From NCBI GenBank assembly GCA_027460525.1, contig JAPZAS010000026.1, positions 1 through 64,000 on the forward strand: a stretch of DNA of 64,000 nucleotides, read 5' to 3'. Position numbers and translations under genes: made by a program. This stretch comes from Candidatus Methanoperedens sp. (GTDB lineage Archaea; Halobacteriota; Methanosarcinia; Methanosarcinales; Methanoperedenaceae). The notes beneath the pieces were generated by a model. The model was given only the letters and a program-made list of their open reading frames with translations. It ran no database searches and had not been told where the DNA came from. Positions 32,957 through 41,860 of the stretch are shown here, piece by piece; positions within the stretch are counted from its first letter, which is position 1, and each line of letters opens with the position of its first letter.

Positions 32957-33427
32957 ATGTCAGACATGTTTGACGAATTTAGAAGATTTCAAGAGACTAT
33001 GAACAGAATGTTTGAAGAACAATGGGGCGTACCAGCACCAGGCAGGCTGTTGCTACCACCAGGCGAAAGAGCTATTGAAAAATATGAAAGACCTTTTGCC
33101 AACATCAGGAAACCATTTGTCGATATGGTTGAGACAGATAAAGAAATTATAGCTACGGCAGAAATGCCTGGTCTGGAGAAAGAAGATATCAAAATCAATC
33201 TCACTGAAGATAAGCTTGAGATCTCAGCTGAGACGAGACATGAAGAAGAAAAACGAGAGAAAGGTTATGTATATAAAGAGAGAAGAAGTGGAAGCTATTA
33301 TCGTGCGATATCTCTACCATCTCCAGTAGATTCTGACAATTCCAAGGCTTCATATAATAATGGAGTTCTTGAGATAAAGATGCCAAAAACAGAAATTAAG
33401 AAAAAGACACCAGTAATGGTTGAGTGA
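32957..33427 (+). CDS. hsp20: Hsp20 small heat-shock protein
   Basis: A 156-residue chaperone. The alpha-crystallin domain runs about 50-150: FVDMVETDKEIIATAEMPGLEKEDIKINL, EISAETRHEEEKREKGY and the SYNNGVLEIKMPK strand pair. The N-terminal arm (1-45) is Met- and Phe-rich. sHsps hold unfolding proteins in oligomers. ATG at 32957 has GGAGGTT 9 bp upstream; an earlier GTG would include that site in the coding sequence. A truncated paralogue lies at 44699. The C-terminal IxI/V motif is weak (TPVMVE). Confidence 0.93.
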   Translation: MSDMFDEFRRFQETMNRMFEEQWGVPAPGRLLLPPGERAIEKYERPFANIRKPFVDMVETDKEIIATAEMPGLEKEDIKINLTEDKLEISAETRHEEEKREKGYVYKERRSGSYYRAISLPSPVDSDNSKASYNNGVLEIKMPKTEIKKKTPVMVE

Positions 33428-33467
33428 ATTTACGATAAAATTATGGTATAGAGTAAATGCCCCGGTA

Positions 33468-33605
33468 GTGGAAAGGACACATTCCTGGTTGAATCGCTTC
33501 CGAAGACTGCTTATCATATGGGAGAAAAAGCTTGAGCACTATACTGCAATGCTACATTTTGCATGGGCATGATTTACTTTCAGAGCGGCTGAACTTTTCG
33601 GATAG
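33468..33605 (+). pseudogene. C-terminal remnant of an IS5-type transposase
   Basis: The plus strand reads VERTHSWLNRFRRLLIIWEK then KLEHYTAMLHFAWA, a stop (TGA), and FTFRAAELFG before a final TAG. The ERTxxWLNRFRRLLIRWEKKxExY pattern with the catalytic Glu is the hallmark of IS5/IS427-group transposase C-termini. Only about 45 residues remain and an in-frame stop interrupts them. The rest of the 360-bp gap (33428-33787) between hsp20 and rtcB shows no further gene. Confidence 0.7.
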
Positions 33606-33787
33606 GTTCTAAATGCGAACATGTGCGGCGGCTGCAGGTATTGCGAGATGATCATCGAACGCCAAACATAGGTGAGTTCCAGAACGGGACGATTTAAGGG
33701 AAGGTTTGAATGAGGTCATCGTGCCAATATGATTCACTTGCTTTGCTGTCTTTTAAGGTTTGGAATGACTGAATATCCCGGAAAAAT

Positions 33788-35230
33788 TTAGCCTTTTATA
33801 TTTCCAATAGGTCTTAGACCCACAACTTTCCTTGAGATTCCTGCCATCTCCATTGTATCGACAACCTCTGAAATGTCCTTGTAGGCAAATCCGGCTTCCT
33901 CGGCTAGTCCTGCCATGGAGACTGCCCTTACTATAATCCCCGCCCTCTCCATCTCCTTTTTAAGCTCAGCTCCAATAACCTTCTTCTTTGCCGCAGTCCT
34001 TGACATGGTTCGACCTGAGCCGTGCATTGTGGAGCCAAAGGTTTCCTTCATAGCCTTCTCGGTACCAACGAGAAGATACGAACCTGTCTCCATCGAACCG
34101 CCAACAATTACTGGCTGGCCTATTTTCCTGTAAATTTGCGGTATCTCTTTCCTCCCGGGTCCGAAGCATCGTGTTGAACCTTTTCTATGGACAAGGAGTT
34201 CTTTCTCTTCCCCATCAACTTCGTGGGTTTCGATCTTCGCAACATTGTGGGCAACATCGTATATTATATCCATTCCCAATTCTTCTGGCTCTTTACCAAA
34301 AACCTGGCTGAAGCCCTCCCTGACCCTGTGGACTATCACCTGTCGGTTTGCAAAGGCTACATTCGCGGCGCAGGTCATAGCCTTGTAGTAGTCCTGCCCC
34401 TCAGGAGAATTAAATGGGGCGCAGGCAAGCTCCCTGTCCCTGACCACGATCCCGTATTTCCTCATAGCAGTATCAAAGACCTTCAGGTAGTCTGTTGCGA
34501 CCTGGTGCCCGAAGCCCCGGGAGCCGCAATGAATCATCACGAGGATCTGGTTCTCGAAGATTCCGAATGCTTTAGCCACATTTTTATCAAATATTTTCTC
34601 AGGCGTAGCAACCTGTATCTCAAGATAGTGGTTCCCTGAGCCAAGGGTGCCAAGCTGGGATATCCCCCGGCTTATGGCTTTCTCGCTCACCTTGGAAGGG
34701 TCAGCGCCTGGCATGCAGCCGTATTCTTCTATCCTTTCCTTGTCATGTTCCCATCCGTAGCCTTTCTCGATGCACCAGTCTATTCCGTGAATCATCACCC
34801 TCTTGAATTCTTCTACCGACAGCTTCACCAATCCCTTGCTTCCCACCCCGGCAGGCACGGTTTTGAATAGAATATCTACCAGTTCCCTTATCCTGGGCTT
34901 GACCTCACTGACAGTCAAGTCTGTTCGGATAAGCCTCATCCCGCAGTTGATATCAAAACCTATCCCGCCGGGAGATATGACTCCATTCTCTTTGGAGAAG
35001 GCAGCCACCCCGCCTATTGGGAAGCCGTATCCCCAGTGACCGTCAGGCATACAGTATGAGTATTTTATTATCCCTGGAAGACATGCCACATTTGTAACCT
35101 GCTCGAATACCCCTTTATCCATCTCGCCAAGAAGCTTCTCAGTGGCGTATATTCTGGCAGGTACAAGCATGCCCTCCTTTTCTGTGGTCGGGATTTCCCA
35201 GATGTAATCAGATATCTTTCTTATTTCCAT
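33788..35230 (-). CDS. rtcB: tRNA-splicing ligase RtcB
   Basis: RtcB joins 2',3'-cyclic phosphate and 5'-OH RNA ends with GTP and Mn2+, acting in archaeal tRNA splicing and RNA repair. The 480-residue protein contains MPDGHWGYGFPIGGVAAF, the PGGIGFDINCGMR metal motif with its Cys, HCGSRGFGHQ, the YDVAHNVAK segment, and the GSMETGSYLL and HGSGRTMSR blocks near the GMP-histidine. No intein is present. It is 10 bp downstream of archease on the same strand, the classic cofactor pairing. Confidence 0.96.
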   Translation of the reverse strand: MEIRKISDYIWEIPTTEKEGMLVPARIYATEKLLGEMDKGVFEQVTNVACLPGIIKYSYCMPDGHWGYGFPIGGVAAFSKENGVISPGGIGFDINCGMRLIRTDLTVSEVKPRIRELVDILFKTVPAGVGSKGLVKLSVEEFKRVMIHGIDWCIEKGYGWEHDKERIEEYGCMPGADPSKVSEKAISRGISQLGTLGSGNHYLEIQVATPEKIFDKNVAKAFGIFENQILVMIHCGSRGFGHQVATDYLKVFDTAMRKYGIVVRDRELACAPFNSPEGQDYYKAMTCAANVAFANRQVIVHRVREGFSQVFGKEPEELGMDIIYDVAHNVAKIETHEVDGEEKELLVHRKGSTRCFGPGRKEIPQIYRKIGQPVIVGGSMETGSYLLVGTEKAMKETFGSTMHGSGRTMSRTAAKKKVIGAELKKEMERAGIIVRAVSMAGLAEEAGFAYKDISEVVDTMEMAGISRKVVGLRPIGNIKG

Positions 35231-35239
35231 ACTAACCCC

Positions 35240-35665
35240 CTATATATCCAGGATAACCCTGGCAGTCCAGTTTTCCTCTGTTTTTTTAACTTCGAACATA
35301 TGAAAGGTAACAGCCTTCACATCTGACCTGAGGCTGTGTTTTTGTTGGTTGATATTCTCGCCTGAGACCCTTGCCTTTAGCTCATAAGCATCATTTTTTT
35401 GAATTTTTACATCAAATTTGCAAAAGAGAACTGCCTCAGCATCCTTCAGGTAGACCAGCTCTGAGAGCCAGTCAAAGAGAAGACCGTCGACAGCCTCGTT
35501 TTTCAGCTCAAATTCCCTGGTTATCCGCGGCTCCACCCCCTTCGTGTCAACCATTATCTCAAAGGTAGCAATCGCTGCCTCTACAAAAAGTTCTTCTAAG
35601 GTTCTACCCTCGGCTTCGAAGGCTGCATCGCCGGTTGCAATATCCTCAAGAAATCTATAAGGCAT
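35240..35665 (-). CDS. Archease, RtcB activator
   Basis: Archease promotes multiple turnovers of RtcB by helping form the GMP intermediate. The 141-residue sequence starts MPYRFLEDIATGDAAFEAEG and contains LLFDWLSELVYLKDAEAVLF, VKAVTFHMFEVKK and ends WTARVILDI with the acidic terminus. The aspartates that chelate metal near the C-terminus and the early Asp are present. Gene order archease-rtcB supports the call. Confidence 0.93.
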   Translation of the reverse strand: MPYRFLEDIATGDAAFEAEGRTLEELFVEAAIATFEIMVDTKGVEPRITREFELKNEAVDGLLFDWLSELVYLKDAEAVLFCKFDVKIQKNDAYELKARVSGENINQQKHSLRSDVKAVTFHMFEVKKTEENWTARVILDI

Positions 35666-35943
35666 TTGATCTCCGCTCCCTATTCTTCAGATTAGCCTCC
35701 AGCCCTATAAAATTTGGCTTTTTATGTTTTAAAGCATTGCCAATGAGTTATCAGTTCTGATAACCAAAATTTATAAATATCATCAATATCAAACAAATAA
35801 AATGGAGAGCAAACCGGGTTGATCATTATCTGGACTTGCGGTAGTCCCATAAGTTTAGAATGATGTAGAAATGCCAAACATGGGTAAAACTGTGTGCGGA
35901 ATAACTATGGATTTGGTTCCCGCCCGGGCTTGAATCCCTTTTA

Positions 35944-36075
35944 AGCATCCAGGGCTTTGTGATTTTCGTGCCAGATACGAAGGTTGAAGACCAGGTCACA
36001 ATCGAGATCGGGCGGAACATGCGGAAATTCGCGATCGCAACCCTTGCTGAGAAGAACCAAAACAAAGGAGATTAA
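35944..36075 (+). pseudogene. TRAM-domain remnant before the CxxC gene
   Basis: An open frame with no start reads SIQGFVIFVPDTKVEDQVTI then EIGRNMRKFAIATLAEKNQ and a stop at 36073. This is the second half of the small archaeal TRAM-domain proteins, which bind RNA and are cold-responsive in methanogens. The N-terminal half is absent: a TAA precedes the frame in 35910-35925 and no start codon fits. The 278 bp between archease and the fragment contain a TATA-like tttataaatat at about 35770 and no gene that I can support. Confidence 0.6.
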
Positions 36076-36078
36076 CAT

Positions 36079-36267
36079 ATGAGCGACGAAAGAAGAGGCG
36101 GCTTCCGCGAAAGAAGAGGTGGCTTTAGACCGAGCGGTCCGAGAGAGATGCACAAAGCAACTTGTGCAGACTGTGGTAAGGAAACTGAAGTACCTTTCAA
36201 GCCATCTGGCGACAGACCGGTATACTGCCAGGAATGCTACCAGAAACATAAACCAAAGAGATATTAA
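36079..36267 (+). CDS. Small CxxC-x17-CxxC zinc-ribbon protein
   Basis: A 62-residue protein with Arg/Gly-rich N-terminus (RRGGFRERRGGFRPSG) followed by CADCGKETEVPFKPSGDRPVY and CQEC, matching the CxxC-x17-CxxC domain family. The RGG-like arm and zinc ribbon suggest nucleic-acid binding, inferred only. The ATG is 3 bp after the TRAM remnant stop, with GGAG a few bases upstream, so it was probably the second gene of a TRAM-CxxC operon. Confidence 0.85.
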   Translation: MSDERRGGFRERRGGFRPSGPREMHKATCADCGKETEVPFKPSGDRPVYCQECYQKHKPKRY

Positions 36268-36345
36268 GTAAAACGGGCGCTGATAGAATAATATCGCTGC
36301 CCTCATACTTTTTTATTGTTTACCATCAGCCGAGGGCTTGTCGAT

Positions 36346-37131
36346 ATGGAATTAGAATTTCCGTCAAATAAGGAAAAGCACTGGAAGATTGTCATGGAAC
36401 CTTTAATAAATAGCAATCATGATAAAAATAAAAATCAGGGCTGGATAATCCCTCCGCCAAAAGAACCTGCTAAAAGCAAAGAAGAATTTAAAAAGGAAAG
36501 GGTGAAGAAAGTGAGATGGCTAATAAGCCAGGGCTTTCTCAGGTCAGAACGCATAAAGGATGCAATGCTGAAGGTTCCGAGGGAAGATTTTATACCACCT
36601 CTTTACAGGGATTATGCCTATATTGAAGTCCCTCTCCCCCTGCCTGGCGAGAAGGCGACCATTTCATGCCCGCACAGCTATCCTCTTTTTTACGAACCTC
36701 TTGGTCTGGATAAAGGCCATAGATTTCTCGAAGTTGGTCTTGGATCTGGCTACGGCACTGCTCTAGCAAGAGAGATCGTTGGAGCAGAAGGTCTCGTTGT
36801 ATCCATCGAAATCGACCCGTTGACATTCGAATTTGCTAGAAAAAATCTCGAAAATTTAGGTTATAGGGATATTATCCTTGTGAAAGGGGACGGAGGTCTT
36901 GGGTATCCAGAGATGTCCCCCTATGACCGGATCTGTATCACTGCAGCATGCATCGAGATTCCACCTCCTTTGATAGAACAGCTCAGGATAGGCGGAAGGC
37001 TAATTGCACCTGTGATAGAACATGGGGTTCAGAATCTTGTCTTGCTTGAAAAGAGCGAAAAACGTATCATAAGAAAGGTTATCTGTGAGGTGCTGTACAT
37101 TACTTTAAGGGGAAAGTATGGGGGAAAGTGA
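36346..37131 (+). CDS. pcm: Protein-L-isoaspartate O-methyltransferase
   Basis: PIMT repairs isoaspartyl residues in aged proteins with SAM. In this 261-residue chain, the N-terminal 45 residues form a non-conserved arm, then KVPREDFIPPLYRDYAYIEVPLPL and TISCPHSYPLFYE (substrate loop), FLEVGLGSGYGTALA (SAM motif I), VVSIEIDP and VKGDGGLGYPEMSPYDRICITAAC. The typical TGxAxxEIPxxLxxQLxxGGRLxxPV equivalent is present as AACIEIPPPLIEQLRIGGRL. The start is uncertain (36316 GTT-region vs ATG 36346 vs 36394). Confidence 0.9.
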   Translation: MELEFPSNKEKHWKIVMEPLINSNHDKNKNQGWIIPPPKEPAKSKEEFKKERVKKVRWLISQGFLRSERIKDAMLKVPREDFIPPLYRDYAYIEVPLPLPGEKATISCPHSYPLFYEPLGLDKGHRFLEVGLGSGYGTALAREIVGAEGLVVSIEIDPLTFEFARKNLENLGYRDIILVKGDGGLGYPEMSPYDRICITAACIEIPPPLIEQLRIGGRLIAPVIEHGVQNLVLLEKSEKRIIRKVICEVLYITLRGKYGGK

Positions 37132-37138
37132 GGAGTAA

Positions 37139-37435
37139 ATGAAAGAGATTACCTTCATCGATGGTAAGACAAAGATAAGAATAAAAAATAACAATCTATC
37201 AGCATATCTGGAAAGAATCGAAGCTGCTGGTTATGTGGTAAAGGCAAATAAATGCAAGGGCAAGGAAGGGTGGAAAGACGTGTTGATGATAGGTAACGTA
37301 AGGGATTTTGAGGAATTTTTCAGCGGAAAGGTTGCAATAAAAGAGATCTACAAACAGTTTCCCCAGATATACCGCCTTATTTTTAACCATGGAGAAATCA
37401 TACTGTATATGCTCCAGGATCATGAGATTGTTTAA
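37139..37435 (+). CDS. Small conserved-looking hypothetical protein
   Basis: A 98-residue protein, not recognised. It shows an alternating alpha/beta pattern: KEITFIDGKTKIRIKNNNLS, AYLERIEAAGYVVK, KEGWKDVLMIGNVRDFEEFF and a C-terminal IFNHGEIILYMLQDHEIV. It begins 7 bp after the pcm stop and is probably co-transcribed with it. It has no signal peptide, membrane segment or cysteine motif. Confidence 0.55.
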   Translation: MKEITFIDGKTKIRIKNNNLSAYLERIEAAGYVVKANKCKGKEGWKDVLMIGNVRDFEEFFSGKVAIKEIYKQFPQIYRLIFNHGEIILYMLQDHEIV

Positions 37436-37515
37436 CAACTGCATGAGGCTATTTTTAAAAGCTATTCCATTAAGATTATCAGCTTGAAGGATAATTTTCT
37501 ATTGGGGTGTTATTC

Positions 37516-38793
37516 ATGCTGTACAAAAAAATTTCTGAACTTACCCAGGAAGATTTGGAACAGATTATGATGAGAGAAATGGATTTTTTTAAAGTCATGG
37601 ATGATGCGAGCGCAATAATAAGTGAGGTTGAAAAAGAGGGCGATGAAGCTTTAAGAAAGTTTACGAAGAAATTTGATGGGGCAGATATAGTGGACATCGA
37701 AGTGGAAGACGGCGAGATAGAGAATGCCTACGAAGAGGTAAAATCAGAACTCATCGAAGCTCTGGAAAATGCTGCCACTAATATAGCAGCCTATCATGGC
37801 AGCCAGGTAGAAGCAGGTCTTTCGCTTACCGAGGTTGAGCCAGGTCTTACCCTCGGCTACAAAGTAACACCTATCGCAAGTGTGGGCGTCTATGTGCCAG
37901 GCGGAACTGCTGCATATCCTTCCACGGCGCTTATGACTGTAATTCCAGCAAAAGTAGCAGGGGTTATGGAAGTAATAGTATGTACGCCGCCGAACAAAGA
38001 AGGAAAAATCAACCCGCTTACACTTGTAGCGGCAGACATGGCAGGGGCGGACAGGATATTCAAGGTAGGCGGGGCGCAGGCGATTGCAGCCATGGCTTTT
38101 GGAACAGAGACCATACCATCGGTGGATAAGATAGTGGGGCCAGGCAGCGTTTATGTTACAGCAGCAAAGATGCTTGTCAGGAACACGGTCGAGATAGATT
38201 TTCCGGCAGGCCCTTCAGAAATAGTTGTTCTTGCAGACGAAAGCAGAGAGGCAGGTTGGATAGCGGCAGATATGATAGCGCAGGTCGAGCATGACCCAAA
38301 GGCTAAAGCCATTCTGATTACAACGTCTTCTAAGCTTGCGGAGGAAGTTAAAAAAGAACTTGAGCTTCAGTCAAAAATTCTGCCAAGAAGGGAAATTATT
38401 GAAAAATCTTTAGAACACGCTGCCATCCTGCTAGCAAGCCATATGGATGAATGCATAGTTACGTCAAACAAGCTTGCTCCGGAGCATTTGGAAATAATGG
38501 TAGCTGAGCCATTGAGTGTTCTTGAAAAGATACAGCATGCTGGTTCTATATCCATAGGCAAATATGCACCTGCTGCTGCAAGTGATTATGCTTCCGGCAC
38601 TAACCATGTACTTCCAACAGGGGGATATGCGAGGATGGTGTCAGCCCTGAATGTAGACCATTTTATCAAGAAATCCTGTGTACAGATAATAAACGAATTC
38701 GGGCTAAAAAATTTGAAGGATACGATTGTCAGATTGGCTGAAGCTGAGGGATTTCAAGGTCACGTTGCTTCCGTAGAAAAAAGATTTAGATAA
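37516..38793 (+). CDS. hisD: Histidinol dehydrogenase
   Basis: HisD carries out the last two oxidations from L-histidinol to L-histidine with NAD+ and zinc. Family blocks: SVGVYVPGGTAAYPSTALMTVIPAKVAGV, VGGAQAIAAMAFGTETIP.VDKIVGPGSVYV, FPAGPSEIVVLAD, IAADMIAQVEHDP and NHVLPTGGYARM. Length (425 residues) is normal. ATG at 37516 follows GGGGTG; an earlier in-frame GTG at 37507 is possible. It stands alone; no other histidine genes are nearby. Confidence 0.95.
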   Translation: MLYKKISELTQEDLEQIMMREMDFFKVMDDASAIISEVEKEGDEALRKFTKKFDGADIVDIEVEDGEIENAYEEVKSELIEALENAATNIAAYHGSQVEAGLSLTEVEPGLTLGYKVTPIASVGVYVPGGTAAYPSTALMTVIPAKVAGVMEVIVCTPPNKEGKINPLTLVAADMAGADRIFKVGGAQAIAAMAFGTETIPSVDKIVGPGSVYVTAAKMLVRNTVEIDFPAGPSEIVVLADESREAGWIAADMIAQVEHDPKAKAILITTSSKLAEEVKKELELQSKILPRREIIEKSLEHAAILLASHMDECIVTSNKLAPEHLEIMVAEPLSVLEKIQHAGSISIGKYAPAAASDYASGTNHVLPTGGYARMVSALNVDHFIKKSCVQIINEFGLKNLKDTIVRLAEAEGFQGHVASVEKRFR

Positions 38794-38811
38794 AGTATCA
38801 ATAGAAAGCGA

Positions 38812-39567
38812 TTATTTTATCGTCCATCCTCCATCTACGACAAGCGAAGCCCCAGTAATGAAATCTGCATCAGGAGAGGCAAGAAACACTGTTGCAGCTG
38901 CTATTTCCTCAGGTCTTCCTGCTCTTCCTGCCGGAGTCGCAGACATGAGTTCCTTTCTTGCATCCCTGTCTCTGAGAAGCTCCGAGGTCATAGGGGTCTC
39001 GACCACCCCGGGGCAAATAGCATTGATATTGATATGGGGGGCGTAATCCAGCGCCATCTCCTTTGTGAGGAGGATCAATCCTCCTTTTGATGCGCAATAG
39101 GCGGGACTCGCCGCGAAGCCCACGATACCGGCGATAGAGGCTATGTTGATAATCCTGCCCTTTATTACATCATTTTCGTTTTTTAGCATCTCAGGTATGG
39201 CACGCTTTGAGCAGAGAAAAGCCCCCTTCAGATTTACATCGATTACCGCGTCCCATTCTTCCTCGCTCGTCTCATGGGCAAGATGTGATCTGTAGATTCC
39301 CGCATTGTTAATAAGTATGTCAAGCCTCCCGAATTTTTCAATGGTTCTACTGATAAGCCGATCAACATCATCCGCTTTTGAGACATCAGCCTGCACTACG
39401 ATATACATTCCCCCAACCTTCTTGATTCTATCCACCGTCTCCTGTGCCTTTCGTTCGTGGCAGTTGACCGTGACAGAGGCACCTTCTGCCGCAAAACATG
39501 CGGCGATTGCCTGACCAATCCCCGTCCCCGCTCCGGTAACGACTGCGACCTTGCCTTTGAGCCTCAT
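38812..39567 (-). CDS. Short-chain dehydrogenase/reductase (FabG-like)
   Basis: A 251-residue classical SDR. The cofactor motif is VVTGAGTGIGQAIAAC, followed by LDILINNAG, the catalytic Ser in IINIASIAG and YCASK with the Tyr and Lys, and CPGVVETPM. The C-terminal FITGASLVVDGGWTI is standard. Substrate cannot be decided; 3-oxoacyl reductase or sugar dehydrogenase activities are common. Given PhaC upstream, acetoacetyl-CoA reduction is a weak possibility. It is convergent with hisD. Confidence 0.85.
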   Translation of the reverse strand: MRLKGKVAVVTGAGTGIGQAIAACFAAEGASVTVNCHERKAQETVDRIKKVGGMYIVVQADVSKADDVDRLISRTIEKFGRLDILINNAGIYRSHLAHETSEEEWDAVIDVNLKGAFLCSKRAIPEMLKNENDVIKGRIINIASIAGIVGFAASPAYCASKGGLILLTKEMALDYAPHININAICPGVVETPMTSELLRDRDARKELMSATPAGRAGRPEEIAAATVFLASPDADFITGASLVVDGGWTIK

Positions 39568-39798
39568 AGCATGCCTCCTTGAACATTATATATTCCTTTC
39601 AAGTATTTTGTGTATATGTAACCAAATTTCATATAACCTCCCAATAGAAAATTCTATAGCACATAATATAAATGTTTGCTTTATACTACATTTATACTTC
39701 ATTTCCGCTAATTATTAATACCTACAGGCTTATTCATAATATGTAGGGATTCTGCTCGTATAGATTTGAATAAAATAAAATTTTGATGGAGGTTAGTT

Positions 39799-41448
39799 AT
39801 GGCAGGACAATTAGCAGGACAGCCAATCTATATTCTAAGAGAAGGCAGTCAAAGAACAAAAGGAAGAGAAGCGCAGCATAACAATATCATGGCTGCCAGG
39901 GCAGTAGCAGCGGCGGTCAGGACGACCCTGGGACCACAGGGTATGGATAAAATGCTCGTAGATTCACTCGGGGACATTGTGATCACGAATGATGGTGCGA
40001 CCATTCTCCAGGCAATGGACATCGAGCATCCGGCAGCCAAGATGATCGTGGAAGTCGCAAAGACCCAGGATGATGAGGTCGGAGATGGCACAACAACGGC
40101 AGCAGTGCTTGCAGGTGAATTCCTGAAGAATGCTGAAGAACTCTTAGAGCAGGGTGTGCATCCCACAGTAATCGCCAGCGGATACAGGCTTGCATCGGTA
40201 AAAGCAAAAGAAATCCTTAAAACCCTTGCAAAACCAGTGACCTTGGAAGATAAGGATTTATTATTGAAAATCGCTGTGACAGCGATTACCGGAAAAGGAG
40301 CTGAAGCGTCCAAGGATGTTTTCGCCATTCTTGCGGTAAATGCCATATTAGCGGTGGTTGATAAAGAGAATGGCAAATATACGGCAGATATTGAAGATAT
40401 CAAAGTTGAGAAAAAAGTGGGTAGCAGTATAGAAGCATCAGAGCTGATCGAAGGCATGGTAATCGATAAGGAAAGAGTCCATACCAACATGCCAAAGAAG
40501 GTCAAGGACGCGAAAATATTATTACTCAACGAAGCCCTCGAGATCAAAAAGACGGAAGTGGATGCTGAAATCTCAATAAAATCACCAGACCAGTTGCAGT
40601 TGTTCCTCGACCAGGAAGAACAGATGATACATGACATGGTCAACAAGGTGATTAAAAGCGGGGCAAACGTGGTCTTTGTGCAGAAAGGGATAGATGACCT
40701 CGCACAGCATTATCTTGCAAAAGCCGGCATATACGCAGCAAGGCGCGTAAAGAAAAGCGACATGGAAAAACTTGCCCGGGCTACAGGTGCAAAGACACTT
40801 ACAAGCCTCAAGGAAATCAGCGAATCCGACCTTGGAAAAGCAGGTAATGTTGAAGAGAAGAAGATTGGCGACGAAGCCATGACCTATGTAACAGAGTGCC
40901 ATAACCCCAAGGCAGTCTCCATTATTCTTCGCGGAGGAACCGAGCACGTGGTGGATGAAGCCGAGCGAGCGCTTCATGACGCATTGCGTGTTGTTGGAGT
41001 TGCAATCGAGGATGAGACACTTGTAGCAGGTGGCGGCTCACCTGAAGTTGAACTGGCGCTGCGCCTGCGAGAATACTCAGCCACATTAATAGGCAGGGAA
41101 CAGCTGGCAGTCGCAAAATTTGCCGAGGCGCTTGAAATCATCCCCAGAACCCTGGCTGAAAATGCTGGTCTTGACCCCATTGATATGCTTGTGGAGATGC
41201 GAAGCCAGCACGAGAAGGGCAATAAGACAGCGGGGCTCAACGTGTTCACTGGAAAAGTCGTGGACATGTGGAAAGAAGGCGTGCTTGAGCCCCTCAGAGT
41301 AAAGACACAGGCTATCAGTTCTGCTACGGAGGCAGCCACCATGATCCTGAGGATAGATGATGTGCTTTCAAGCAAAGCCGCGCCTGCAGGAGGCATGCCA
41401 CCCGGAGGCATGGGTGGTGGAATGGGCGGAATGGAAGGAATGGATTAA
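39799..41448 (+). CDS. Thermosome subunit (group II chaperonin)
   Basis: A 549-residue archaeal chaperonin subunit. It shows [22 protein letters not shown], the ATPase motif [14 protein letters not shown], an apical domain around 200-370 and the nucleotide-contact segments [19 protein letters not shown] and [10 protein letters not shown]. The C-terminal [14 protein letters not shown] tail is typical. GGAGG precedes the ATG. It forms a ring complex that folds proteins. The 230-bp upstream region contains several TATA-like AT-rich stretches shared with the divergent SDR gene. Confidence 0.97.
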   Translation: MAGQLAGQPIYILREGSQRTKGREAQHNNIMAARAVAAAVRTTLGPQGMDKMLVDSLGDIVITNDGATILQAMDIEHPAAKMIVEVAKTQDDEVGDGTTTAAVLAGEFLKNAEELLEQGVHPTVIASGYRLASVKAKEILKTLAKPVTLEDKDLLLKIAVTAITGKGAEASKDVFAILAVNAILAVVDKENGKYTADIEDIKVEKKVGSSIEASELIEGMVIDKERVHTNMPKKVKDAKILLLNEALEIKKTEVDAEISIKSPDQLQLFLDQEEQMIHDMVNKVIKSGANVVFVQKGIDDLAQHYLAKAGIYAARRVKKSDMEKLARATGAKTLTSLKEISESDLGKAGNVEEKKIGDEAMTYVTECHNPKAVSIILRGGTEHVVDEAERALHDALRVVGVAIEDETLVAGGGSPEVELALRLREYSATLIGREQLAVAKFAEALEIIPRTLAENAGLDPIDMLVEMRSQHEKGNKTAGLNVFTGKVVDMWKEGVLEPLRVKTQAISSATEAATMILRIDDVLSSKAAPAGGMPPGGMGGGMGGMEGMD

Positions 41449-41464
41449 GGGAGGAGGTGTTAAA

Positions 41465-41656
41465 ATGGTTGTATATCCGGAAGAAATTGTGGAAATGGCT
41501 AACCTTTTGATGAAAGATATTGCAGATTCAAAAGATGACCTTGACGTTACGTTGACCGCAAGTTTTGTGGATAGATGCACTGAACTAGTCAAAAACCTCG
41601 CAGAAAGCGTGGCTGAACTTCACCAGCGTGTGGACGTGCTCACAGAAAAAGATTAA
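41465..41656 (+). CDS. 63-residue helical protein directly after the thermosome gene
   Basis: The ATG at 41465 has a strong GGGAGGAGGTG site and starts 16 bp after the thermosome stop, so the two share a transcript. The 63-residue product (MVVYPEEIVEMANLLMKDIA, then LTASFVDRCTELVKNLAESV and AELHQRVDVL) is acidic and nearly all helical. I do not recognise it; a chaperonin accessory role is only suggested by position. Confidence 0.6.
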   Translation: MVVYPEEIVEMANLLMKDIADSKDDLDVTLTASFVDRCTELVKNLAESVAELHQRVDVLTEKD

Positions 41657-41715
41657 TCGCTTTGTGCCCGACATTCGCATCATAGGCATCCTATCATTTC
41701 AACAATCAAAGGTAT

Positions 41716-41844
41716 ATGCTTTTCCGGTGTAGGAGATGCGAAGAGGAGATTCCCATATGGAGTGCTACTTTGGTTAGGAAGACGAGCAACATTTACGAAG
41801 TATTGATATCAGGACATCGCAGCATTCATGTGATCAATCTATGA
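41716..41844 (+). CDS. 42-residue zinc-ribbon-like micro-ORF
   Basis: ATG at 41716 opens a 42-codon frame ending TGA at 41842. The product starts MLFRCRRCEEEIPIWSATLV and continues RKTSNIYEVLISGHRSIHVIN. The CRRC knuckle, followed by a beta-rich segment with a His near the end (SGHRSIH), resembles a single zinc-binding ribbon. Only a weak AAAGGT lies upstream. It fills most of the gap between the thermosome unit and the ABC exporter. Coding status is inferred from its amino-acid pattern. Confidence 0.45.
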   Translation: MLFRCRRCEEEIPIWSATLVRKTSNIYEVLISGHRSIHVINL

Positions 41845-41860
41845 GGATACAGCTTACGAT

